From the NCBI RefSeq assembly GCF_029840635.1, contig NZ_JAOCCU010000043.1, positions 1 to 52,639 on the forward strand: a DNA stretch of 52,639 nt, read 5' to 3'. The position numbers and the translations under genes were made by a program. The notes below the pieces were generated by a model. It was given only the letters and a program-made list of their open reading frames with translations, was not told the DNA's origin and did not search any database. Below are positions 46,488 through 52,639 of this stretch, one piece after another. Within the stretch, counting starts at the first letter, position 1. Each line of letters begins with the position of its first letter. Origin of the DNA: Mitsuaria sp. GD03876. GTDB lineage: Bacteria > Pseudomonadota > Gammaproteobacteria > Burkholderiales > Burkholderiaceae_C.

Positions 46488-47813
46488 TTGAGTTCCAGCC
46501 TGCTCCTGATCTTCCTGCTGATTTCGGCCAGCGCGTTCTTCTCGATGGCGGAGTTGTCGCTGGCCGCGTCGCGGCGGCTGAAGCTGCGCCAGCTGGCCGA
46601 CGAGGGCGACCTGCGGGCCGCGCAGGTACTGAAGGTCCAGGAGCAGCCCGGCTACTACTTCACCGTCGTGCAGATCGGCGTCAACACGCTGGCGATCCTG
46701 GCCGGCGTGGTCGGCGAGGGCGCGCTGACGCCGCATTTCGAGACGCTGCTGCGCCCGCTGATCGACGTGGACACCGCGCAGCGCGTGGCCTTCGCGCTGT
46801 CCTTCACCTGCGTCACGACGCTGTTCGTCGTGCTGGCGGACCTGCTGCCCAAGCGGCTGTCGATGAACGAGCCCGAACGCGTCGCGATGGCGCTGATCCG
46901 GCCGATGCTGTTCCTGACGCTGGTGCTGCGCCCGGTGGCCTGGGCGCTGAACCTGGTGTCCGAGGGCCTGCTGCGCTTGCTGGGCCGGCCGGTGACGCCC
47001 GACAACACGATCACCCATGACGACATTCTCGCCCTGGCCGCGGCCGGCCAGCAGGCCGGCGTCGTCGCGGCGGCCGAGCAGCAGGTGATCGAGAACGTGT
47101 TCGAACTCGAGTTCCGCACCGTCGAGTCGTCGATGACCTCGCGCGAGCGCGTCGTCTACTTCTCGCTGGACGACGACGAGGCGCTGGTGCGCACGCGCAT
47201 CGCCGACTCGCCGCACTCGACCTACCTGGTCTGCGACGGCGAGATCGACCAGGTCGTCGGCTACGTCGACGCCACCGACCTGTTCCAGCGCGTGCTGCGC
47301 GGCGAGGTGATCTCGCTGCGCGCCGAGCCCGGGCTGATCAAGAAGGTCCTGATCGTGCCCGACCGGCTGACGCTGGCCGAGGTGCTGACCCAGTTCCGCC
47401 AGGCGCATGAGGACTTCGCGGTGATCGTCAACGAGTACTCGCTGGTCGTGGGCGTCATCACGCTCAACGACGTGATGAGCACGGTGATGGGCTCGATGGT
47501 CTCCACCGACGAGGAGGAGCAGCAGATCATCCGGCGCGACGACGGCAGCTTCCTGGCCGACGGCATCACGCCGATCCCCGACGTGCAGCGGGCGCTGGGC
47601 GTCGACGACTTCCCCCACCCCGGCCAGTACGACACGCTGGCCGGTTTCCTGATGGTGATGCTGCGCCGCATCCCCAAGCGCACCGACGTCGTCGAATGGC
47701 ACGGCTGGCGCTTCGAGGTGGTGGACGTGGACAGCCACCGCGTCGACCAGGTCATGATCGCGCGGGCCGGCACGGCGGCGCCGGCCGCGGAGCTCAGCGG
47801 ACCGGCGGACTGA
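46488..47813 (+). CDS. ytfL: CNNM/CBS-domain membrane protein, YtfL (PaeA)-like
   Basis: The layout is an N-terminal DUF21/CNNM membrane domain (three to four helices, starting LLLIFLLISASAFFSMAELSLAASRR split over one helix), two CBS domains (about residues 205-330), and a C-terminal CorC/HlyC transporter-associated domain (DGITPIPDVQRALGV). The sequence is close to E. coli YtfL along its whole length, including IENVFELEFRTVESSMT and DFAVIVNEYSLVVGVITLNDVM. YtfL (PaeA) is reported to export putrescine and cadaverine; relatives act on Mg2+/Co2+. The start is a TTG with only a weak site before it. The stop overlaps the convergent pilT-like gene by 20 bp. It is 441 residues. Confidence 0.9.
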   Translation: MSSSLLLIFLLISASAFFSMAELSLAASRRLKLRQLADEGDLRAAQVLKVQEQPGYYFTVVQIGVNTLAILAGVVGEGALTPHFETLLRPLIDVDTAQRVAFALSFTCVTTLFVVLADLLPKRLSMNEPERVAMALIRPMLFLTLVLRPVAWALNLVSEGLLRLLGRPVTPDNTITHDDILALAAAGQQAGVVAAAEQQVIENVFELEFRTVESSMTSRERVVYFSLDDDEALVRTRIADSPHSTYLVCDGEIDQVVGYVDATDLFQRVLRGEVISLRAEPGLIKKVLIVPDRLTLAEVLTQFRQAHEDFAVIVNEYSLVVGVITLNDVMSTVMGSMVSTDEEEQQIIRRDDGSFLADGITPIPDVQRALGVDDFPHPGQYDTLAGFLMVMLRRIPKRTDVVEWHGWRFEVVDVDSHRVDQVMIARAGTAAPAAELSGPAD

Positions 47814-48300
47814 GCGCGTCGCGCAGCGCGGCGTAGTGCCGCAGCACCTGCCGGGCATAGGCCTGGCGCTTGGCCGGATCGCGCGCGTTGTACGCGCCCA
47901 GCGCCTGGACGGTGGGCCCCATCGTCCGGAAGTTGCTGCCCAGGATCCAGGCCCCCACGAGGATGTTGGCGCACGGGTCCTGCAGGTCGCTCTCGCGCAC
48001 GCCATGGCGCGCCAGCGTCGGCAGCCAGGCGCTGTTGATCTGCATCAGGCCGGTGTCGGTGGAACCGTCGGCGTTGCGGTGACGCGCCGCCGGGTCCAGG
48101 CCGGACTCCTGCCGCGCGATCGCCTTGAGCAGCAGCGGCGACACGCCGTAGCGCTGGCCGGCGGCCAGGAAGCAGCGGTCGAAACGCGCGGGCGCGGGCG
48201 CCGACAGGGGCGCCCGGGTCCGGGCCGGCGAGCGCCCGGGCGACGCGTGTCCGACCAGCGGCGCCAGCGACAGCACCAGCAGCAGCAGCGGGCGCCTCAT
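47794..48300 (-). CDS. pilT: Pilus-associated lytic transglycosylase (PilT of R64 type / VirB1-like)
   Basis: This is a 168-residue exported soluble lytic transglycosylase. The signal peptide is MRRPLLLLVLSLAPLVGHA. The catalytic glutamate lies in LLKAIARQESGLDP, followed by DTGLMQINSAWLP. Two cysteines (DRCFLAAG and QDPCANI) fit the IagB/BfpH disulfide pattern. Such enzymes open peptidoglycan for pilus or secretion assembly. This PilT is the R64 type and is unrelated to the retraction ATPase. The ATG overlaps the pilR stop (ATGA), and this is the last gene of the pil run. Confidence 0.87.
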   Translation of the reverse strand: MRRPLLLLVLSLAPLVGHASPGRSPARTRAPLSAPAPARFDRCFLAAGQRYGVSPLLLKAIARQESGLDPAARHRNADGSTDTGLMQINSAWLPTLARHGVRESDLQDPCANILVGAWILGSNFRTMGPTVQALGAYNARDPAKRQAYARQVLRHYAALRDALSPPVR

Positions 48301-49373
48301 GAGGCCCCCACCTCGGACTGCAGGCTGCCCTGCACCTCCATCACGGTGCTCAGGAAACCGCCGAGGAGAAACAGCATCAGCGCCGCCGCGACGACCATCA
48401 GCACGCCGTTCAGGCGCGCGGCGGAGTCCGCGATGCCGAGCTGCAACCGGTCGATCGAGCCGATGCCGATGCGCACGAAGGCGGCGACCGGGTCGCGGCG
48501 CTCGGCGGCGTCCTGCACGCGTTCCTCCATCGCCGGCGACAGCACGCCGGTGGCGAAGGCGCGGCCGAACTGCGCCGCCTCGGCGCCCGAGAGCCGCCGC
48601 AGGATCTGGCGCAGGTGCCAGCGCATCCAGGGCGCGCTGAAGCGGCTGGCGCGTTCCAGCGACGAGCGCAGCGACACGCCGGCGCGCATCAGCGAGGACA
48701 GCGAGATCACCAGCATCGCCCCGGAGAAGTCCCGGTACAGGCTGAACGGCGGATGCCGGTCCAGCCAGCGGCGCGCGCGGCCCTGCCAGCGCGGCAGCGA
48801 CCAGGTGAACAGCCCGCCGGCGAACGCGAGCGCCGCGCCCAGCGCCACGCCGTGGTCGTGGATCGTCGAGGCCACCGCGTGCAGCGCCCGGCCCAGCGGC
48901 GGCCAGCGCGCCGGGTCGATCAGCTCGGCCAGCACCGGCACCGCGTGCAGCGAGAACGCCACCAGGACCGCCGTCATCGCGCCCAGCAGCAGCAGCGGAT
49001 AGGCCACCGCCTTGCGCACCGCGCGGAACATGCCGTCGACCTTCTCGACGGTGGTGGACAGGAAGTGCAGGCCCTGGGACAGGCGCTCGTCGCCGCCGCC
49101 CTGCAGCGCGTCGATCATGAGCACCTCGGTCGGCGGCACGAGGCCGTGCAGCGCCCGCGCCAGCGAGCCGCCCATCGCCGCCTGCAGCATGCGCCGGTAC
49201 AGCAGCAGGTCGCCGCGCGAGCGGCGCCGGGCGCGGGCCTCGAGCTTGCGCAGCACGGTGAACAGCGGCACGCGGTCCTCCAGCGCCGAGGCCAGGTCGA
49301 AGTAGAAGTCGCCGCGCCGGCGTCTCAGTCGACGCGCGGCGGCGCGCAGCAGCAACCAGTCGAGCGGATGCAT
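48297..49373 (-). CDS. pilR: Type IVb pilus inner-membrane platform protein (PilR/GspF-like)
   Basis: The 358 residues contain two type II secretion F domains. The first includes ALEDRVPLFTVLRKLEARA; the second includes ISLSSLMRAGVSLRSSLERAS. There are about three membrane helices (AVAYPLLLLGAMTAVLVAF, GVALGAALAFAGGLF and the C-terminal LMVVAAALMLFLLGG). The platform protein couples the ATPase to pilin assembly. It lies three bases after pilQ and overlaps pilT. The name follows the R64 order and is inferred from context and fold. Confidence 0.85.
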   Translation of the reverse strand: MHPLDWLLLRAAARRLRRRRGDFYFDLASALEDRVPLFTVLRKLEARARRRSRGDLLLYRRMLQAAMGGSLARALHGLVPPTEVLMIDALQGGGDERLSQGLHFLSTTVEKVDGMFRAVRKAVAYPLLLLGAMTAVLVAFSLHAVPVLAELIDPARWPPLGRALHAVASTIHDHGVALGAALAFAGGLFTWSLPRWQGRARRWLDRHPPFSLYRDFSGAMLVISLSSLMRAGVSLRSSLERASRFSAPWMRWHLRQILRRLSGAEAAQFGRAFATGVLSPAMEERVQDAAERRDPVAAFVRIGIGSIDRLQLGIADSAARLNGVLMVVAAALMLFLLGGFLSTVMEVQGSLQSEVGAS

Positions 49374-49376
49374 CGG

Positions 49377-51104
49377 TCAGTCCTCGTCGTCGGCGAGCGT
49401 CTTGGCCAGCAGCGCCGCGCTGCCGAAGGCCCGCTCGAAATGGAAGGGATCGACGCGCCCGCGGGCGACGTCGTGCAGCACGTGGCCCCAGGCGTCCTTG
49501 CCGTCCATGTCCGGATCGCTGAACGCCGTGGCGCGGCGGCGGCGCCAGTGGCGCCGGGCCTCGGCGTCGCGGCCCTGGCGCAGCAGGTCCAGCAGCCGCA
49601 GGTCCGGCACGATCACCTCGGCGCCGACCTTGACGCCGGCGGTGCCGTTGCGGGCCTCGTCGCCGTCGTCGGCGTCGCCGTAGTCGATGCCGGGCCGGCG
49701 GCAGTGCGGGCAACCGCGCGCGCTGGCGCAGTGAATGGTCAAGGGATCGAGCCCGAACCCGGTCTCGTACACCGCCAGCGCCCGCGCGCTCATGACCTGG
49801 ACGGCAGGGCGCTTGCACTGCTCGCAGTTCAGCGGCATCAGCACCTGGTAGACCAGCGCGGAGAGGAACTCGGGGTCGCACAGGTCCGCGCGGTCCAGCC
49901 CGAGCAGCCGCGACGACAGCCGCCCGACGATGCCCAGCGCCGAGGTCGCGTGCACCGTCGACAGGATCTTGTGGCCCGTCTGGATCGCGGCCTGCGCCAT
50001 CGAGGCCGACAGCGCGTCGCGGATCTCGCCGAACAGCCCGACGTCCGGATCCATCCGCAGGAAGGCCAGCATCGCGGCGTGGAACGGGTCGGCGCCGCCG
50101 GACGCGCCGCGCTGGATCGACAGGTGGCTGACGCCGGGGGTCTCGTACTCGACCGGGTCCTCGATGGTGAAGAGCTTGCGCGAGCCCTCGGCCGCCAGCA
50201 TCCCCATCATGGTGTTCAGCGTCGTCGTCTTGCCCGAGCCGGTGACGCCGGCGACGAACACGCCGCCCCAGGCCGAGGCCAGCGCCTCGCCCAGCCGGCT
50301 GGCCTGCCAGGGCGTGAAGCCCAGCGAGGCCAGCGTGCGGCGCGGATCCCGGGCCTGCGCGCCGGTGGCCGGCGCGGCCGCGCGCAGCAGCCGGATCACC
50401 ACGTCCATGCCGCCGACGGCCGGATGGCTCTGGTAACGCAGCGTCAGGCGCTGGCCCGGCAGGTCCAGCGGGATCATCGCGGCCTGCGGCACGCCGCCGT
50501 TGAAGGCGACCTCGGTCCGGGAGCGCTCCTCGGCCAGCATGGTGTACGCGGCGGACACGCCGTTCATCGCATGGCGCGCGGGATAGCGGCCCAGCACCCG
50601 CATGCGGCCGTCCAGGCGCACGCGCGCGAGCGCCACCGGGCCGCGCAGCTCGAGGTGCAGGTCGCTCGCGCCAGCGTGCAGGCAGCGCGACACGATGCCG
50701 CGGAACCACTCCAGGGGGGAGGAGTCCGCGACCATCGCCTCGATGTCGCGGGCGGCCTCCTCGGCGCGGCGTTCGTCGGCGGTCGGCTCGGCCGGCGCCG
50801 CGGCGACACCGGCGCGCAGCGAGGCGAGGACCCCGGCGTCGGCCGTCCAATGGCCGGCGAAGACCAGGCCGCGCGCCTTGCCAGCCTGCACCAGGCGATA
50901 CCAGTCGGGGCGGTGGACCTCGTCGACGGTCGACACCACGGCGAAGCGCCCGCCGGGCAGCGCCAGCGCCGCCAGGCAGTCCTGCTTGTGGGCGGCCACC
51001 GGCAGCAAGCCGGAGGAGGGATCGGCGGGACGCGCGTCGGCGACGCCGGACAGCACCCGCTCGAACGGCGGCAGCCGGGCGGGGTCGTCGATGTGGCGGC
51101 TCAA
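49377..51104 (-). CDS. pilQ: Type IVb pilus assembly ATPase (PilQ of R64 type)
   Basis: This is a 575-residue secretion ATPase of the GspE superfamily. It has the N2-like segment SRCLHAGASDLHLELRG, Walker A VAGVTGSGKTTTLN (about residue 288), the Asp box FTIEDPVEYETPGV, Walker B GLFGEIRD and the His box GHKILSTVHATS. A four-cysteine zinc element, CEQC...CPHC, follows. It powers pilus extension. The start overlaps the pilP stop by four bases. R64 PilQ is an ATPase and not the PilQ secretin of type IVa pili. Confidence 0.92.
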   Translation of the reverse strand: MSRHIDDPARLPPFERVLSGVADARPADPSSGLLPVAAHKQDCLAALALPGGRFAVVSTVDEVHRPDWYRLVQAGKARGLVFAGHWTADAGVLASLRAGVAAAPAEPTADERRAEEAARDIEAMVADSSPLEWFRGIVSRCLHAGASDLHLELRGPVALARVRLDGRMRVLGRYPARHAMNGVSAAYTMLAEERSRTEVAFNGGVPQAAMIPLDLPGQRLTLRYQSHPAVGGMDVVIRLLRAAAPATGAQARDPRRTLASLGFTPWQASRLGEALASAWGGVFVAGVTGSGKTTTLNTMMGMLAAEGSRKLFTIEDPVEYETPGVSHLSIQRGASGGADPFHAAMLAFLRMDPDVGLFGEIRDALSASMAQAAIQTGHKILSTVHATSALGIVGRLSSRLLGLDRADLCDPEFLSALVYQVLMPLNCEQCKRPAVQVMSARALAVYETGFGLDPLTIHCASARGCPHCRRPGIDYGDADDGDEARNGTAGVKVGAEVIVPDLRLLDLLRQGRDAEARRHWRRRRATAFSDPDMDGKDAWGHVLHDVARGRVDPFHFERAFGSAALLAKTLADDED

Positions 51105-52132
51105 GGCGCGGAAGCGGGGGGCGCCGGCGGCGACGCGGCCGACGGCGCCGGGTCCGAGGACCCGGCCGGCAGGGGCAGCGCGGCCGCGCGGCGCCAGGCC
51201 TCGAGCTCGGGTGAGAGTGAGGGCGAGGGCGAGGGCGCCGCCGCCAGGGGCGCGGCGGGCATCGCCACGCGGTCGACGGGGAAAGCCGCGGCCACGCTGC
51301 CGCGACCCGGCGGTGCCAGCAGCAGGTGGCGAGGCGCCCGCGCGACCGGCCTTGTCCGCTCCAGCAGCAGGCCGCCGGCGGTCAGGGCGATCGCGCGCCA
51401 GGGCCCGGCCCGGCGTGACGAGTCACCCGCGGCGTCACCCGAAGCCCCACTCGAGACCCCACTCGAGACCCCACCCGAGGCCCCGCTCGAGGTTCCACCC
51501 GGGGCCCCGCTCGAGGTTCCACCCGAGGTTCCATCCGACGCCTCACCCGACGCCGCACCTGCGGCCTCACCTGCGGCATCACCTGCGGCCCCACATGCGG
51601 CCCCACCCGAAGCCTCACTCGCGGCGGCGCCCGTAGCGGCGCCCGACGCGTCGAGCCGATGCACCCGTCCGCCGACGACGATCTCCGCCTGCCAGCGTCC
51701 TCGGACCATCTGCAGCGACCACAGGCGAGGCGGCTCGTCGCTTGCGGCTCCGGCAGCGCCGCCGATGTCCGGCGACAGCGTCGCGACGCGCTGGCCGTTG
51801 CCGATGGCTGCGCCGATTCCGGCGGGGATGCCGGCGTTGTTGCCGTTGCCGTTGCCGTTCCCGGCCCCGACGCCGGCCGCCAGCCGGGCCGCGGCCGACG
51901 CCAGTTCGGCGGCCTTCTGCCGGCTCGCGGCATCGACCAGCTGGCGCAGCGTCACGGCGGCGTCGCCCTCGCCGGTGGCGCCAGACGGTGTCGATCCGCC
52001 GGTGCCGGGAAGGGCGGCCAGCCCGGCGGCCGCCAGGACGAGGTGTCGGCGCAGGCGGCCGGTACGGGGCGAGGGTCGTTGCGCGCCGTCATGGCGACGG
52101 ACCCAGCGCGAACAGGGAGCCGGAGAGTTCAT
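51101..52132 (-). CDS. pilP: Type IVb pilus biogenesis protein PilP-like, with a repeat insertion
   Basis: This is a 343-residue, probably periplasmic protein. After a basic N terminus comes a hydrophobic segment (HLVLAAAGLAALPG), then a helical part (LRQLVDAASRQKAAELASAAARL). The PilP-type beta module is split. Its first strands, WQAEIVVGGRVHRLDASG, are followed by ~76 residues of Gly/Ser/Ala tetrapeptide repeats. The module resumes at PWRAIALTAGGLLLERTRP. The C-terminal tail is Pro/Ala-rich. I chose the ATG at 52132, which overlaps the preceding gene by 44 bases; no later ATG, GTG or TTG fits this frame. Assignment rests on position between pilO and pilQ plus this weak module. Confidence 0.68.
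   Translation of the reverse strand: MNSPAPCSRWVRRHDGAQRPSPRTGRLRRHLVLAAAGLAALPGTGGSTPSGATGEGDAAVTLRQLVDAASRQKAAELASAAARLAAGVGAGNGNGNGNNAGIPAGIGAAIGNGQRVATLSPDIGGAAGAASDEPPRLWSLQMVRGRWQAEIVVGGRVHRLDASGAATGAAASEASGGAACGAAGDAAGEAAGAASGEASDGTSGGTSSGAPGGTSSGASGGVSSGVSSGASGDAAGDSSRRAGPWRAIALTAGGLLLERTRPVARAPRHLLLAPPGRGSVAAAFPVDRVAMPAAPLAAAPSPSPSLSPELEAWRRAAALPLPAGSSDPAPSAASPPAPPASAP
51421..51648. repeat. 12-bp tandem repeat inside pilP, 19 units
   Basis: Nineteen contiguous degenerate 12-bp units (type CCCCACCCGAGG) run without a break. Units at 51445 and 51457 are identical, and the pair CCCCGCTCGAGG / TTCCACCCGRGG is repeated. The length keeps the frame, so unit loss or gain would alter PilP length by four residues at a time. 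Confidence 0.92.
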
Positions 52133-52639
52133 AGGTGATGTGCGTGGCCCCCAGGGTCACGACGAGGGAGTCCGCGACGACGTAGGGCGGCAGTTGGAGG
52201 AAGGGCAGCGACCACAGGCCGTCCCGCAGCCGCCAGCCGAGCCGCAGCACGTCCGGGGCCACGGCGGCGGGGTGGCCGCTGCCGGGGGGCTCGAGCGCCG
52301 TGCCCGTGTCCAGCGTCGCCTGTCCGCCGCCGACGAGCATCAGGTCCTGCAGCCGGCTGCCCCAGTCGACGACGGCGTCGCGCAACGGTGGCAGGGCGCC
52401 GGCGCGCAGCGCGGGCGCCGGGGCATCGCCCGGCGCGCGGACGGCCAGCGCCTCGCGCATCGGCATCGCGAGCCGGTCCGCGCCCGGTTCGCGATCGATG
52501 ACGAGCGCGGTCGTCGCTGCCGCGTCCAGCTGCGCCAGCGTGCCGTGGTGCCGCGCCCAGGTGGCGACGCAGCCCGCGCCGCCGCGGCAGGCGATCCGCT
52601 GCAGGGTCCAGCCCGCGCGGCTCAGTGGCAAGGCCGCGA
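52089..52639 (-). CDS. pilO: PilO-like type IVb pilus protein, C-terminal part (5' end outside window)
   Basis: The frame is open to the right edge, so only about 183 C-terminal residues are visible. There is no strong motif. The part seen is mixed alpha/beta (VVDWGSRLQDLMLVGGG, WRLRDGLWSLPFLQLP, DSLVVTLGATHITYELSG). The call rests on position directly upstream of pilP-pilQ-pilR, where R64-like loci carry pilO, and on general resemblance. It overlaps pilP by 44 bases. Confidence 0.6.
   Translation of the reverse strand, partial: AALPLSRAGWTLQRIACRGGAGCVATWARHHGTLAQLDAAATTALVIDREPGADRLAMPMREALAVRAPGDAPAPALRAGALPPLRDAVVDWGSRLQDLMLVGGGQATLDTGTALEPPGSGHPAAVAPDVLRLGWRLRDGLWSLPFLQLPPYVVADSLVVTLGATHITYELSGSLFALGPSP

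Noticed and set aside
51421-51648. CRISPR-like repeat array
   Set aside because: The units are 12 bp, contiguous and in-frame within a coding gene, with no spacers. The same applies to the 9-bp and 18-bp repeats at 42011 and 35555.
52040-52092. ATG at 52092 overlapping the pilO stop (ATGA) as the pilP start
   Set aside because: It is in the wrong frame for the PilP module. The frame that encodes the module starts at the ATG at 52132.

Overview
The window is about 70% GC, with third codon positions almost always G or C. Its gene order is typical of Burkholderiales: fimV-truA-trpF-trpB-trpA-accD-folC-dedD-cvpA-purF-metZ-gltX, and later dapC-dapD-pilU-dapE-prmB and smc-zipA. I infer a betaproteobacterium of the Roseateles/Mitsuaria/Rubrivivax type. 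The order is well supported; the genus is a guess. No rRNA, insertion sequence, integrase, phage or CRISPR array is visible. I annotate 43 protein genes, two of them cut by the window edges, and six tRNAs.

Bases 1-13.4 kb (+ strand) are a housekeeping run: the end of fimV, a terminator, then pseudouridine synthase, tryptophan synthesis, acetyl-CoA carboxylase beta, folate polyglutamylation, a SPOR protein, CvpA, PurF, MetZ and GltX. Many of these genes overlap by one to four bases. Next comes a twice-repeated tRNA-Ala(GGC)-Glu(TTC)-Asp(GTC) cassette (13.5-14.4 kb) ending in a strong terminator.

Bases 14.5-20.1 kb hold stress genes and accessory genes. These are lexA with a downstream Cdd1-like helix-hairpin-helix gene, a LexA box shared with a divergent L-asparaginase, an ohrR-ohr peroxide operon with a palindromic operator, a small putative lipoprotein, and a secreted protein with three golvesin-like domains. 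The gaps around the last two genes are rich in perfect inverted repeats.

Bases 20.1-28.8 kb (- strand) carry dapC, dapD, pilU, dapE, prmB and an ABC-F ATPase, preceded by queF and a SET-domain gene. Lysine/peptidoglycan precursor synthesis, ribosome modification and pilus retraction are interleaved in one tightly packed unit. Divergent smc and zipA follow (28.8-33.5 kb).

Bases 33.6-46.4 kb look accessory and occupy the place downstream of zipA where related genomes usually carry ligA. They hold a one-base-spaced pair encoding a gluzincin-like zinc peptidase and a ComEC-like metallo-beta-lactamase-fold protein with a histone-H1-like tail, a phosphoribosyltransferase, a Ku-LigD end-joining pair, a double-kinase hybrid histidine kinase and SixA. 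The peptidase-MBL pair is my best candidate for an undescribed system. A YtfL/PaeA-type CBS membrane protein follows.

Bases 47.8 kb to the end (- strand) are part of a type IVb pilus locus in the order pilO(partial)-pilP-pilQ-pilR-pilT of R64-like thin pili. The prepilin gene pilS is missing from its usual slot, and pilP carries a 19-unit 12-bp tandem repeat.
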